Assembly: GCA_963676345.2 (NCBI GenBank)
Contig: CAXXTS010000001.1
Span: 992,001 to 1,056,000 of the forward strand
Source of the DNA: G963665925 sp963676345
Lineage (GTDB): Bacteria; Bacillota; Clostridia; Peptostreptococcales; Acidaminobacteraceae
DNA: 64,000 nucleotides
Reading direction: 5' to 3'
The position numbers and the translations under genes are program-made. The notes under the pieces are model-generated. The model made no database searches. It had not been told where the DNA came from and saw only the letters and a program-made list of their open reading frames with translations. This document shows, one piece after another, positions 26,135 to 35,388 of the stretch (position 1 is its first letter; each line of letters starts with the position of its first letter).

Positions 26135-26596
26135 TTAAAGGGTCAAATAGGCGACCTCTTTTTCCAGTACAAAACCCAGCTTTTCATAAATATGCTTTGC
26201 ACTTCTGTTCTTAACCCAGTAGTCTAGGCCTATTTTACGAATATCACGGCGTTTTGCAAACGCCCGTACATCATTAAATAGAGCCCTACCCACACCCTTG
26301 CCACGCTGTGATTCTTCAACAGATACCTGATGGATATATATATAGTTTCTCGCACTGCTAAATGCGGTTTCTTCTCGCTTTATTTCTTCATACCATATAT
26401 AGCCAAGTGGCGTTTCACCCTGCATACAAACCACAAAATGATGATGCGCTTTGTGGATCACATTTATAAAATACACGTGTACCGCTTTGAAATCGTAGGG
26501 CTTGAATAAGTCTGGGTACAGATCATGATGCAAATTTTGAACCGGCTCATTAAGCCTGGCAATCAGTTCCGCGTCTTGCGTTCTAATTAACTTCAT
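26135..26596 (-). CDS. GNAT family N-acetyltransferase
   Basis: 153 residues. Motif A is VSVEESQRGKGVGRALFNDV near 92-111 with Q-R-G-K-G-V-G; the C-terminal NRSAKHIYEKLGFVLEKE is motif B. A stand-alone GNAT of the RimI-like size; substrate unknown. It lies 39 bp upstream of the double GNAT on the same strand. Confidence 0.87.
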   Translation of the reverse strand: MKLIRTQDAELIARLNEPVQNLHHDLYPDLFKPYDFKAVHVYFINVIHKAHHHFVVCMQGETPLGYIWYEEIKREETAFSSARNYIYIHQVSVEESQRGKGVGRALFNDVRAFAKRRDIRKIGLDYWVKNRSAKHIYEKLGFVLEKEVAYLTL

Positions 26597-26693
26597 AAAA
26601 ACTCCTATTTATGTTTGTTGGTCTTAAGTGTCACCCGAGCGTGCAAATTAGAATTTCTTGAAGCTGAGTCCCTTCACCTGATCGTCAAGAAAA

Positions 26694-27677
26694 TTACTTA
26701 TGTTCGCACACATGCACATATCTTGAAAAATCTCTGTTCACACTCTTTATAAATCGACATTGATCAAGAACCTTCAGGCCTAACGCACTCAGCATGTTTG
26801 TAATATTTTCTGTAGATACAATAATGACTCGATTAGAAATACGCTTGGCATTCATAATAATGTCCCTTTGTAATTCTGGCGAGGTCTTGCTGTATAGTCC
26901 ATATGGCAAATCTACAATCGAACAGTCATAGTGGTCCCCTAAGTCTTGAATAGCACAGTGCAGAACCCTAGCCTCATAATCAAAGTGAGCCAAATTTTCC
27001 CTTGCGTTTCTAGCAGTCTTCCAGCTGATGTCCGCACCTGTTATGTCATGTCCAGCAAAGCATCCTTCAAGTAAAACCGTACCCGCACCACAACAGGGGT
27101 CAATCACTGATTTTGCCAAATCACCTTTAGTCGCCAAGTTTATCAGAACCTTAGCCATGTTTATTTTTAATGAATTGGAATAAGTATAAGGTCTCTTATC
27201 GTGTATTTTCCAAGCCTTGTTATTTCTTTTTACTAGCCCAAAGTACCACTTATTATCATAATGCGTTACGCCGTAAACCTTGCGTGGCATTTTGTAATTG
27301 GGCCTTCGTGCACTCTGAGAAATTATTTCTTTACAAAGTGAATTTCTCTTTGCTGCATAAATATCACCACGCTCAAGCTTTATGTATTTTAAATTAAAAT
27401 CATCCTCAAAAACTTGTGTTGTTCTAATATATGCCAGCAGCGCCTCATATGACGGTGTGCTATAAAGTATGTTCAGTCTGTTTTTTATAAACGCACTCAC
27501 TGATGGGTTTACTTTCATATTTGAAAAGAAGACTTTCTCTTCAAAATCCTGACCAAAAAGAGCCCGCTGTTCAATGGCACATAATGGCCTTTCATATTCT
27601 GAATAGTTCACATTGTAAAGATAACCATCCATTACTCTATTCATTGTCACGAACATTACCCTCCGTTTAGATTGCAT
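26694..27677 (-). CDS. RNA methyltransferase-like protein (UPF0020/Trm11-like)
   Basis: 327 residues. The SAM-binding motif is DPCCGAGTVLLEG near 203-215, then GADISWKTARNAREN near 225-239, and the catalytic IVDLPYGLYS near 264-273, matching the D-x-P-Y motif of amino-methyltransferases such as Trm11 (tRNA G10 N2) and RlmL. The N-terminal 180 residues do not show a clear THUMP domain. RNA guanine N2-methylation is inferred from the motifs. Confidence 0.78.
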   Translation of the reverse strand: MQSKRRVMFVTMNRVMDGYLYNVNYSEYERPLCAIEQRALFGQDFEEKVFFSNMKVNPSVSAFIKNRLNILYSTPSYEALLAYIRTTQVFEDDFNLKYIKLERGDIYAAKRNSLCKEIISQSARRPNYKMPRKVYGVTHYDNKWYFGLVKRNNKAWKIHDKRPYTYSNSLKINMAKVLINLATKGDLAKSVIDPCCGAGTVLLEGCFAGHDITGADISWKTARNARENLAHFDYEARVLHCAIQDLGDHYDCSIVDLPYGLYSKTSPELQRDIIMNAKRISNRVIIVSTENITNMLSALGLKVLDQCRFIKSVNRDFSRYVHVCEHK

Positions 27678-27805
27678 TTTACAGTCCAGCAGCTTTCTAT
27701 ATCTTAAAATCTAAACCTAAAGTACGTCACAATTTTGATTTTCACAGATAAAATAAGCATTCTATTCTACCACTTTAAAATTATGAATACAATTATACAG
27801 ACCCC

Positions 27806-28408
27806 TTACTCGTAAATTTCAGAAAACGGATCAAACTGACTGTTATCGTTCCACAAGTATTCAATTCGGGTACTGATTGCCCTTGCCTTCTCTTCACCTG
27901 CTACATCTCTGATAAAACCTAGGCTCATATCCATACCTGCCGAGATGCCAGAGGAGGTATATATATTACCATCCTTTACCCACCGGGCTTTTTTAACCCA
28001 TGCAACTTTAGCATTTTGGTCGACCACCCATTCAAAAGCACGCTTATTGCTTGTGGCTGCTTTGCCATCAATCAGTCTTGTTTTTGCTAAAAGAGCAGCA
28101 CCTGTACAGACGCTCAGTACATAGTCCGACTTTGTGGCGACCTGACTGATAAAGTCAATAAAATTTGTGTTCAACACCAAGGACCTTGCGCCTGCACCGC
28201 CTGGCACCAATAGTACGTTCTTCTTTTGGCGATGCGCCTTAAAGGGCTCAGTTATGATACACGTTCCCTGAGCGCTTAATACGTTCCCACCCTCCCACGA
28301 ATAATAGTTAACTTCAAATAAGTCAGGTGCTTTACCAAATATTTCAGCTGGCCCAAAGGCATCTAATAGCTCGAATTGATTAAATAATAGAATATTTATA
28401 CTGTACAT
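27806..28408 (-). CDS. DJ-1/PfpI family protein
   Basis: 200 residues, class-I glutamine amidotransferase-like fold. The nucleophile elbow is VLSVCTGAALLA near 97-108 with Cys101, and GISAGMDMSLGFI near 155-167 follows as in ThiJ-like enzymes and AraC-type sensor domains. Isonitrile hydratase (InhA) and glyoxalase-III-like proteins share this pattern; which activity is present cannot be told. No HTH domain is attached. Confidence 0.85.
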   Translation of the reverse strand: MYSINILLFNQFELLDAFGPAEIFGKAPDLFEVNYYSWEGGNVLSAQGTCIITEPFKAHRQKKNVLLVPGGAGARSLVLNTNFIDFISQVATKSDYVLSVCTGAALLAKTRLIDGKAATSNKRAFEWVVDQNAKVAWVKKARWVKDGNIYTSSGISAGMDMSLGFIRDVAGEEKARAISTRIEYLWNDNSQFDPFSEIYE

Positions 28409-28433
28409 GTTCTAGACCTCCTTGTGCGTATGC

Positions 28434-29570
28434 TTATGAATCCATGTTAAGATACGCTTCTACAAGCCCCTTGGCTAGCGCCTGAGATGAGTCAACAAAG
28501 GTGATGTTCTGTCTGCTTTTATCCAGTACCACATTTAAGTCTGTACAAGCTATAATAACGACCTCGACACCTCTATGAACCGCTTTAGAGATCAATCCAT
28601 CCCAAAGACCTTTTAACTGCACCCTATCTTGATTGTTTTTTATTCCAAGTATGACTCTATTGATTTCCTCTTGCCATGCGTATTCAAAAATATACTCACA
28701 CGATTTAGCCATTATTGCCTCTTGATAAAGGCCCGATTTTCGGGTTACTTCTGTTGCAAAAAGACTTACTCTTGATCCCTTTTTTAAACTTGCCACTGTT
28801 TCATTGACAATGTTCAGTATAGGTACATCTGTCCCGTCAGTAATAAACTCAAAGTAACTATGAGCACTGTTGCAAGGTATGCCAATAAAGTCCACCCCTG
28901 TACGCTCAAGCTTTTCACGCCCAACTTTAATGGATTCTTTTAGCGCCTGTTCATCAATCTCTCGGTCAATATAAAATGGGGTTGGTAGAGAGTAAATCAT
29001 TATTTCAGGGTAATCTATATCATGCTTTGCACCATACTGCTCTTGACACTGATCCAGTACAAGGTCTAAAAAGGGCCCTGTCGATCGTGGACCCATACCA
29101 GCCAGTATGCCTATGGTTGGTTTATTAGAGCTTATATTTTCACACAAGTGTGTGTCTTCTGGTTCAGGAAAGCGTTCAAATTTCTTAACCAGTTCAAGTT
29201 TACTGTCCCAATTTGCTTTATTAGAAATAAAAATATGTCCATCAGGCTCTTTGTCTAAGTCACTATCGAGGCTCCCTGCTGGCACAACCAACAGATCTCC
29301 ATTCATTTGTATATTTGGAAGCGCCGAACCACATATTTCACAAAAACTTCTGGCATGGTCTGTGTTTTCAAGTTGAAATGATTTCACGTGCACCTCACCC
29401 TGTTTCCAAATGAGTTCTGCTTGAGATGAAAACAAATTGGATGCATGTGCTGACCCTGAGTCCTTTCTACAATATTTACAATGACACATGTAGAAATCAG
29501 AAAAGCTTCCAACCACCTTATACTTAACAGCCTTGCATAAACACGATCCGTGATAAATCACAACTTTCAA
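28434..29570 (-). CDS. fusion of GFA/CENP-V zinc domain and Asp/Glu racemase
   Basis: A 378-residue two-domain protein. Residues 1-125 are a GFA domain with zinc ligands in HGSCLCKAVKY, CHCKYCRKDSGSAHASN and FCEICGSALP. Residues 150-378 are an aspartate/glutamate racemase: PTIGILAGMGPRSTGPFLD, first catalytic Cys in GIPCNSAHSYFE near 226-237, second in VIIACTDLN near 338-346. Both halves look complete. The pairing is unusual and the reaction of the whole is unknown. No internal RBS suggests separate translation. Confidence 0.87.
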   Translation of the reverse strand: MKVVIYHGSCLCKAVKYKVVGSFSDFYMCHCKYCRKDSGSAHASNLFSSQAELIWKQGEVHVKSFQLENTDHARSFCEICGSALPNIQMNGDLLVVPAGSLDSDLDKEPDGHIFISNKANWDSKLELVKKFERFPEPEDTHLCENISSNKPTIGILAGMGPRSTGPFLDLVLDQCQEQYGAKHDIDYPEIMIYSLPTPFYIDREIDEQALKESIKVGREKLERTGVDFIGIPCNSAHSYFEFITDGTDVPILNIVNETVASLKKGSRVSLFATEVTRKSGLYQEAIMAKSCEYIFEYAWQEEINRVILGIKNNQDRVQLKGLWDGLISKAVHRGVEVVIIACTDLNVVLDKSRQNITFVDSSQALAKGLVEAYLNMDS

Positions 29571-29587
29571 CCTCCCTTATATACAAG

Positions 29588-30010
29588 CTACTTAATACGC
29601 ATAGCTATAGGATGATCTTCATTCAGTTGGAGCAAGTCCCATAGATTACCGTATAAATCTTTAAAAACAGCCACCATCCCATAATCCGCTTCTTTTGGTG
29701 GACGCACAAATTCAATTCCCTTAGAGACCATATCATTGTAGTCCCTCCAAAAATCATCTGTATTTAAAAATAGAAACACCCTGCCACCTGACTGATTTCC
29801 TATAAAACTTTCTTGTTCTGGTTTTGACGCTTTTGCCAGCAAAATGGTTGTGCCAACTGACCCCGGTGGCGATACCACAACCCAGCGTTTATCCTGCTCT
29901 GGCTGATACGTATCCTCAATTAAATTAAAATTTAGTTTCTGTGTATAAAAGGCGATGGCTTCATCATAATCTTTCACGACCAAAGCTATATGTACTATAG
30001 ACTGAATCAT
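29588..30010 (-). CDS. VOC family (glyoxalase/bleomycin-resistance-like) protein
   Basis: 140 residues with two beta-alpha-beta-beta-beta units: IVHIALVVKDYDEAIAFYTQ at the N-terminus (metal His5-7 region) and the C-terminal AVFKDLYGNLWDLLQ ending with the usual N-x-W-D-L-L-Q. Members act as dioxygenases, glyoxalases or antibiotic-binding proteins; which one is not known. It lies 17 bp upstream of the GFA-racemase gene, likely the same transcript. Confidence 0.87.
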   Translation of the reverse strand: MIQSIVHIALVVKDYDEAIAFYTQKLNFNLIEDTYQPEQDKRWVVVSPPGSVGTTILLAKASKPEQESFIGNQSGGRVFLFLNTDDFWRDYNDMVSKGIEFVRPPKEADYGMVAVFKDLYGNLWDLLQLNEDHPIAMRIK

Positions 30011-30090
30011 CTTTAACCCCTTTCAAATAAGGCTCTTATTTTGATCTCCAATCCTGACAGGGCGTTTCTAGGCTATCTTTTTAAAGTACA

Positions 30091-30615
30091 CTAGGGCCTT
30101 GTCAAGTCTTTACGCATGACAAAATCGAGCTGTTCGTCGTCTCCCATAAAAAATGCATGTTGACCGACTCTGTAGAACGCATGATTCTTATAGAAGGACA
30201 GAGCACGGTCATTGTGCTCCCAGACCCCCAGCCAAATAAATGCCTTATCTTTTTCATAGGCAACTTCTAGGGCTTTATTTAATAGCTTTTTGCCCAACCC
30301 TTGGCCTTGATAGTCCTTAGATACATAAATACGTTCAAGTTCTATTGACTCTGGATCTTTTATGTCTGTCTGCGCAGTGAACTCATTCAATTTGATATAA
30401 CCACATAAGTTCCCTAAACTGTATAAAAAGAAAAACATCGAGTTCGTGTTCAGCAATTCACCGCGTAGTTTATCTGCGTTATAAGCTTCTTGTAAATACG
30501 CCTTCATATTTTCTTCTGTATTCACTGCATCAAATGTGTCTTTATAGGTTTGTATGGAAAAGGCCTGCAAAACCTCTAAATCTTCAACCGTACACTGCTT
30601 AAACTTCAATTCCAT
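30091..30615 (-). CDS. GNAT family N-acetyltransferase
   Basis: 174 residues. IYVSKDYQGQGLGKKLLNKA near 95-114 is motif A (Q-G-Q-G-L-G), and IWLGVWEHNDRALSFYKNHAF near 127-147 is motif B. This resembles the PaiA/spermidine-type or diamine acetyltransferase-like group of Bacillota (LGVWE-N), so polyamine acetylation is a reasonable guess. Confidence 0.87.
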   Translation of the reverse strand: MELKFKQCTVEDLEVLQAFSIQTYKDTFDAVNTEENMKAYLQEAYNADKLRGELLNTNSMFFFLYSLGNLCGYIKLNEFTAQTDIKDPESIELERIYVSKDYQGQGLGKKLLNKALEVAYEKDKAFIWLGVWEHNDRALSFYKNHAFYRVGQHAFFMGDDEQLDFVMRKDLTRP

Positions 30616-30677
30616 GCATAAGACCTCCTAAGATATTCTGACGATAAACAGTCACGACTTAACTGTATTATTATTTG

Positions 30678-31379
30678 CTAAAGAAGACCAAAAATACGCA
30701 GTCCAACGAAAACAATGGCAATGTCTGCACAAATATGTACAAACCAACTATTGAAAAATGTAGCTTGGTCTTCGTCTAAGTAATTGAATAGGCACCCGCC
30801 AACGGCAAGTCCAATCAGCGCTAAAATGAAAATACCCATGTGTAACCAATTTTGAAAATTCGCTATGTGATAAACTGAAAAAAGCAGGGCACTCGAAAAA
30901 TAAGCTAGTTTTCTATATCCGAGCCGCTTTAAGTTCAAGAATATAAACCCTCTAAAAAAGAATTCTTCTAAAAAAGAGTTCACAAAGGACAAATACAATC
31001 CATAGTAGGCAATATTACTGCTGTTAATTCTATATTTGTCTTCAAACTCTCTAATCAAAACATCCGTATGTATATAGTCTTTTATCAGAAAGAAAACACC
31101 GATGATTCCTATGAATATTGTTACGCCAAGATATTGACTCACTCTTTTATGAAACCTGCCCGAACCTTCTTTTCTAGAATTACGCAGTGAAGTCTTAAAT
31201 GTACTTACACCCGTTTTAAAAGTATAGATAAATGAAAATGCAGCAAAAAGTGTGATTTTCATCAAGCTTTTTTCAAAATAATTCAGTGCTAATATTTGGT
31301 CACTAATGTATAGAATGACAACAACCACCACTGCCGATACAATAATAAATGCTGCATTTTTGCTTCTTGTTCTTAACAT
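30678..31379 (-). CDS. CPBP family intramembrane metalloprotease
   Basis: 233 residues with about seven membrane segments. Motif 1 EEFFFRGFIF near 139-148 (EExxxR), motif 2 VYHIANFQN near 171-179 and motif 3 WFVHICADIAIV near 213-224 carry the glutamates and histidines of ABI/CAAX-type proteases. In bacteria such proteins process peptides or give bacteriocin immunity; the target here is unknown. Confidence 0.87.
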   Translation of the reverse strand: MLRTRSKNAAFIIVSAVVVVVILYISDQILALNYFEKSLMKITLFAAFSFIYTFKTGVSTFKTSLRNSRKEGSGRFHKRVSQYLGVTIFIGIIGVFFLIKDYIHTDVLIREFEDKYRINSSNIAYYGLYLSFVNSFLEEFFFRGFIFLNLKRLGYRKLAYFSSALLFSVYHIANFQNWLHMGIFILALIGLAVGGCLFNYLDEDQATFFNSWFVHICADIAIVFVGLRIFGLL

Positions 31380-31441
31380 GTTTCAACTCCAGTAAAATCC
31401 CCAAAGAATGGAAATTTCGGCTCTGTTTTGGGAAGTCTTTT

Positions 31442-31867
31442 CTAATGTTTTTGCCCTAGTATCTCTTGGGTCTTTCCTAAGAGGATAGGTTGAATATCAG
31501 GATATGTTAGAAATTCTGGACTGTTTTTGAACCATTTGACCGTCTCAATTTCATGTTCAAGCGGTTGTCCAAGTTCCAAAATATCCGCATAAAATACTTG
31601 TCCGTATGAAATAACCCCTTCGCTTTTAACAGAGTAATTTATTACAGGCTCTATTTGATACTGTATTGCACCCGTTTCCTCTACAAGTTCACGCCGTGCT
31701 GTTGCACCAATAATTTCACCTTGCTCACGCCTTCCCCCAGGTATTTCCCAAGTTTGTCTATCCCGATGCTTTACATATACATATTGCCCCTTGTATTTAG
31801 AGACAATAACTGCATATTTTAAATGCTCATTTTCAATTGATTCTAAAGGATAAAATTTTATTTCCAT
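31442..31867 (-). CDS. NUDIX hydrolase
   Basis: 141 residues. The Nudix box begins GGRREQGEIIGATARREL (near 44-61) and continues VEETG, with all acidic ligands present. Likely acts on a nucleoside diphosphate derivative or oxidised nucleotide. It is close in size to MutT-like housekeeping members. Its RBS is not strong (AAGGCAG). Confidence 0.87.
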   Translation of the reverse strand: MEIKFYPLESIENEHLKYAVIVSKYKGQYVYVKHRDRQTWEIPGGRREQGEIIGATARRELVEETGAIQYQIEPVINYSVKSEGVISYGQVFYADILELGQPLEHEIETVKWFKNSPEFLTYPDIQPILLGKTQEILGQKH

Positions 31868-31891
31868 ACAGACTGCCTTTCGTTCTCATCT

Positions 31892-32422
31892 CTACTTATT
31901 AGCGTTTCGGGTTGTCTTTTTAAATAAGAGGCCATCAACCCACGCCCCTTGAACCTTCATTACACGATTAACACGCCTTAGCTCAACAAATCCGTTTTTC
32001 AGGAGTACTTTTTGTGACCCCATATTGGTGGTCGCTGTTCCAGCCTCTACCTCATCCAGTCCATATAAGTCGACCACTTCATCCAGCATTATGCGAACTG
32101 CCTCTGAAGCATATCCCTTGCCTTGCTCTTTCTCGGCTATACGGTATCCGAGTTCTGCGATTACCTTTTGACCTTTTTTTATAGAACTTAAGTTGATACG
32201 ACCGACCATTTTTCCTGATGCGTTTCGAATAATAGCCATGTGACAAAGCCCGCTATCTTGTTCTGATAAAATGAACGCCATGCTTTCACAAAAGGTATCA
32301 TACTGAAAATACGCAGCAGGTCTCGGTGGCAATATACGCTCAAAAAAATCACGGTTCTCTTGTTCAAACTCAAAAATGTCCTTCAAGTTATGCTGACTCA
32401 TACGTTCAATATACACACACAT
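31892..32422 (-). CDS. GNAT family N-acetyltransferase, RimJ/RimL type
   Basis: 176 residues. ELGYRIAEKEQGKGYASEAV near 89-108 is motif A; AGTATTNMGSQKVLLKNGFVELRR near 125-148 is motif B. N-terminal acetyltransferase type. The ATG follows GAGGAGTTCCTT. It belongs to the minus-strand run of small accessory enzymes. Confidence 0.87.
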   Translation of the reverse strand: MCVYIERMSQHNLKDIFEFEQENRDFFERILPPRPAAYFQYDTFCESMAFILSEQDSGLCHMAIIRNASGKMVGRINLSSIKKGQKVIAELGYRIAEKEQGKGYASEAVRIMLDEVVDLYGLDEVEAGTATTNMGSQKVLLKNGFVELRRVNRVMKVQGAWVDGLLFKKTTRNANK

Positions 32423-32446
32423 AAGGAACTCCTCATATAGTCCTGA

Positions 32447-32947
32447 TTAGCCTATCCCTACACTTTTACTTCTGCGCTCTATGAACATGGTGGTTCGCCA
32501 TTCGCCAGTGTTCATTTTGCCAATGTTCTCTCTGATGCCAATTTCTCTAAAACCGCACTTTTTATGCAGTGCAAGGCTTGCTTTGTTTTCAACAAAGATT
32601 GAGGCTTGCAGAGTCCAGTATCCACTCTTTTCTGATAAATCTATAAGGGCATTCAGCAACTTTGTTCCATAACCCGCTCCCTTTACATCAGGGGCAATAT
32701 AAATGCTGACCTCAGCTACACCAGCATAAACCGCTCTAGAAGACACAGGACTCAGTGCTGCCCAACCAACAACTTTATGCTCTTCTATAAGCACCAATCT
32801 GCATATTCTGCAGTGCCCCCTGTCCCAGTCATCCCAGGTGGGTGCTTCTGTTTGAAAGGTGGCGTTTCCAGTTTGAATGCCTTTTAAATAAATGTCCGAA
32901 ACCGCCGGCCAATCTTCAACCTTCATTGCTTTTATGTTCAGAGCCAT
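32447..32947 (-). CDS. GNAT acetyltransferase, phosphinothricin (Pat/MnaT)-like
   Basis: 166 residues. Pat-like landmarks are IYLKGIQTGNATFQTEAPTW near 19-38, GWAALSPVSSRAVYAGVAEV near 61-80, then VKGAGYGTKLLNALI (acetyl-CoA loop G-A-G-Y-G) and NKASLALHKKCGFREIG. This is the pattern of phosphinothricin/methionine sulfone acetyltransferases, which acetylate toxic amino-acid analogues. Confidence 0.87.
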   Translation of the reverse strand: MALNIKAMKVEDWPAVSDIYLKGIQTGNATFQTEAPTWDDWDRGHCRICRLVLIEEHKVVGWAALSPVSSRAVYAGVAEVSIYIAPDVKGAGYGTKLLNALIDLSEKSGYWTLQASIFVENKASLALHKKCGFREIGIRENIGKMNTGEWRTTMFIERRSKSVGIG

Positions 32948-32975
32948 AACCTACCCCTTTCTCACCCAGCGCACT

Positions 32976-33494
32976 TTACAAATCCATATCACACAGCAAG
33001 TTTAAAACTTCATTTTCACGCTGTGTCCAGCCTTTATGGTCTGGTGTTTTCTCCAAATACGTTTTATTCATTTGAATGGCTTCTTCTAATGGCATCCATT
33101 TAGGCGTAAAACCCAGCGCCTCTTCATATGGGTCGAGTTTCTGGTCAACCTGATTACCGCTTACATTACAAGCATAGTAGTGCGATTCCATAATAAAGAA
33201 TCGACTGCTATCATAATCATCCATCTTTCTTTCAACCACATGCCCAAGTTTTTCATTGACTACTGCATTCATATAGCCCGTTTCTTCATGTATTTCCCTA
33301 ATGAGTGCCTGTTCATGATCTTCATCCTTTTCAACACCGCCACCGGGCAACTTACAGTCGCCTCTGCTGCTCAAAAGCAAAAGGATTTTTTTATTTTGCA
33401 TAATGACCGCTCTCACCGCTGTTCGGTATGTCGTTGGCATGTCCGGTACGTCTAAAGCCCCAAATTCAAGATTAAATTTTAAACACATACGCAT
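32976..33494 (-). CDS. NUDIX hydrolase
   Basis: 172 residues. The Nudix box starts GGGVEKDEDHEQALIREI and continues HEETGY, near 51-74. The N-terminal YRTAVRAVIMQNKKILLLLSS is the usual first strand. A nucleotide-derivative pyrophosphatase; substrate unknown. The spacing to the Pat-like gene is 28 bp. Confidence 0.87.
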   Translation of the reverse strand: MRMCLKFNLEFGALDVPDMPTTYRTAVRAVIMQNKKILLLLSSRGDCKLPGGGVEKDEDHEQALIREIHEETGYMNAVVNEKLGHVVERKMDDYDSSRFFIMESHYYACNVSGNQVDQKLDPYEEALGFTPKWMPLEEAIQMNKTYLEKTPDHKGWTQRENEVLNLLCDMDL

Positions 33495-33514
33495 TCTCCA
33501 ATCCTTATATATGT

Positions 33515-34132
33515 TTATTTCTTCCTGGCTATGTAATCTATAAAGCCCTGTTTGATGCGTTCACCTTCATATAGGCGCTCAATAATTCTGCGTTCCTTTA
33601 ACACAAATTCCATGTCACTGAAATACTGGTCACCTTCATTATGCTCAAAATATGAATGAATAACTGGCTCATCATCCATCTGTTCGTACTGATTTTGCCC
33701 CAAATGCGGGCCCTCACCGCAGCGAAAATCATCAACGGATAAGAAATTGACAAAAAGAAGTCCATTCGGTTTTAGAACCCGCTTCATTTCATCCATAGCA
33801 AGCCGAATCTGTTCTTTTTTCATATGGAAAACTGAGTTATATGAATACACAAAGTCAAAACTATTATCCTCAAACTGTAAGTTTGTCATATCTCCAAGTG
33901 TGATATCCAAAATCATTCCATATTCATCTGCAAATTGATTGGCCTCCATGACTTGACCTGCATCTAAATCGATGCCCCTTGTCTTATATCCCATTTCATG
34001 AAAAATGCCAAGCGGTGGTTGTGTGCCCCCAGCACCGCAGTCGAGAACGCTTCTTCCACCTGTAATCCTCTCCTGATTACAATAGGCAGCAAACCGGTAC
34101 AAGGGCACTTGTCTAAAAATACATTTTTTCAT
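33515..34132 (-). CDS. class I SAM-dependent methyltransferase
   Basis: 205 residues. Motif I is SVLDCGAGGTQPPLG near 29-43, motif II RGIDLDAGQV near 53-62, and the FDFVYSYNSVFHM run near 92-104 is motif IV with the following MDEMKRVLKPNGLLFVNF as post II/III. Substrate unknown. It lies 12 bp downstream of the TPR gene. Confidence 0.87.
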   Translation of the reverse strand: MKKCIFRQVPLYRFAAYCNQERITGGRSVLDCGAGGTQPPLGIFHEMGYKTRGIDLDAGQVMEANQFADEYGMILDITLGDMTNLQFEDNSFDFVYSYNSVFHMKKEQIRLAMDEMKRVLKPNGLLFVNFLSVDDFRCGEGPHLGQNQYEQMDDEPVIHSYFEHNEGDQYFSDMEFVLKERRIIERLYEGERIKQGFIDYIARKK

Positions 34133-34144
34133 GTCTTTGTCTCC

Positions 34145-34621
34145 TTACCACTTCACATCAAGCTTGTCAGCATAGTAAACAATAGCCTTTTTAAAAGCTT
34201 TTATACTGGGATCATCTGATGTTTCTGCCAACAACTTCAATAATATCTCCATTGCCTGATCATGTTTACCCAGATTGTATTTTGTCATAGCCAAAAATGT
34301 CTTGATCGCATTATCGTCATAGCGCTCTATGCCTTCAATAAGAGTAGTCTCTGATTTTTTAAAATCTCCCACCGTTCGGTAAGTGCTCCCAAGTCCTAAG
34401 TAAGCCTCTTTAGAATCTATGTCTGGCAGTCCAATCTCTAAGGCTTTTTCATAATAAGGAATGGCTTCTTTTTCAAGCCCCAGTACATCGTGACACCATG
34501 CACACTGATAATTGACCTGAGCATTTTCAGAGTCCATTTCAAGCAATTTTTTTAAAATATCAACGGCCTCTTTTGCATGTCCCTCTTCTCTAAGACGAAT
34601 TGCCTTCTCAAGCGTACTCAT
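34145..34621 (-). CDS. TPR-repeat protein
   Basis: About 158 residues of TPR helices: AIRLREEGHAKEAVDILKKL, then QCAWCHDVLGLEKEAIPYYEKALEIG, AYLGLGSTYRTVGDFKKSETTL and TKYNLGKHDQAMEILLKLL. Protein-protein binding is the family role. The ATG after GAGGAGGTTTCAT is chosen. Many Bacillota encode a very similar stand-alone protein of this length. Confidence 0.83.
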   Translation of the reverse strand: MSTLEKAIRLREEGHAKEAVDILKKLLEMDSENAQVNYQCAWCHDVLGLEKEAIPYYEKALEIGLPDIDSKEAYLGLGSTYRTVGDFKKSETTLIEGIERYDDNAIKTFLAMTKYNLGKHDQAMEILLKLLAETSDDPSIKAFKKAIVYYADKLDVKW

Positions 34622-34663
34622 ATGAAACCTCCTCATAATTTTAGTTGCCTTTGTATCTTTTCT

Positions 34664-34921
34664 CTAATTAAGAGTCGACTGCTTAAAATCAAAGGTATAT
34701 ACAATGTCATCGTCACTGGAAGCATATGCTCTGAGGGATTCATATAGAGCAAGGGCAATACCCACTATTTTAGAATTATCCGTATAGGCCAATAAATAGT
34801 TTGAGTCGGACATTATAAAAGACTCAATATTTTGTATATTTAACTCAGGATTCTTCTGATCGCGAAGATACATAATTAGCGCATCTAAGTGATCGATGGT
34901 TAGTCTTGTAATCATATCCAC
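34664..34921 (-). pseudogene. N-terminal stub of an AAC(3)-I-like GNAT
   Basis: The 85-residue frame has the first half of a GNAT (RLTIDHLDALIMYLRD; YLLAYTDNSKIVGIALALYE) and stops after IVYTFDFKQSTLN, just where motif A with the acetyl-CoA loop should begin. No continuation is visible in other frames before the next gene. It is probably a truncated gene. An RBS is present, so a short product might be made. Confidence 0.6.
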
Positions 34922-35388
34922 CTCTTCAATAACTTCCAGATAAAATCGTCTATGATCATTCTACCATTTTTTAGGCTTTATGGTGAAACCCCACACTTGT
35001 CTAACTAGAATTTCTTTTGGTGGTAATTCGCGCCATCCCTTCGTATGTGTTCATTCTCAAATAACAGTGCTTTTGCACATTTTTAGTCATAAAAAAGCAG
35101 CTCGAAAAAAGTAATCATTAACACCTGAATAACGGATACTGAAAACAAACGTTCAACAAATACTTGATCGTTGTTTCATCCATAATTCAGCTGCTAATTT
35201 TTACACATTTCCAAGCTACTTATGTTATTTGAAATTCCATAACACTAAGCGGTCGGATGACATTCCACCTTTTTCATCGTTAAATTATTTTTACCGTTTC
35301 TTTATTAGTATATGGGCTCCAATAGTAAGTTGTCAATACGCATTTACAAGACTTATAACACTTTCACTACAACTACACCTTGCTCTAG
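34922..35388. other. 467-bp stretch without a gene
   Basis: Between the GNAT stub and a membrane protein gene I see no supported coding sequence. It holds a near-consensus minus-strand promoter near its right end and A/T-rich DNA otherwise. A 10-codon frame after the promoter has no RBS. Confidence 0.6.
35307..35336 (-). promoter_or_regulatory. near-consensus sigma-A promoter
   Basis: Minus-strand TTGACA (35336-35331), an 18-bp spacer and TATACT (35312-35307). The first frame downstream is the GNAT stub, leaving a leader of almost 400 bases. Confidence 0.65.

Noticed and set aside
34981..35388. attC-like TTAGTGTTATG motif in the 467-bp gap
   Set aside because: No matching opposite end or inner blocks; the similarity is limited to a few bases.
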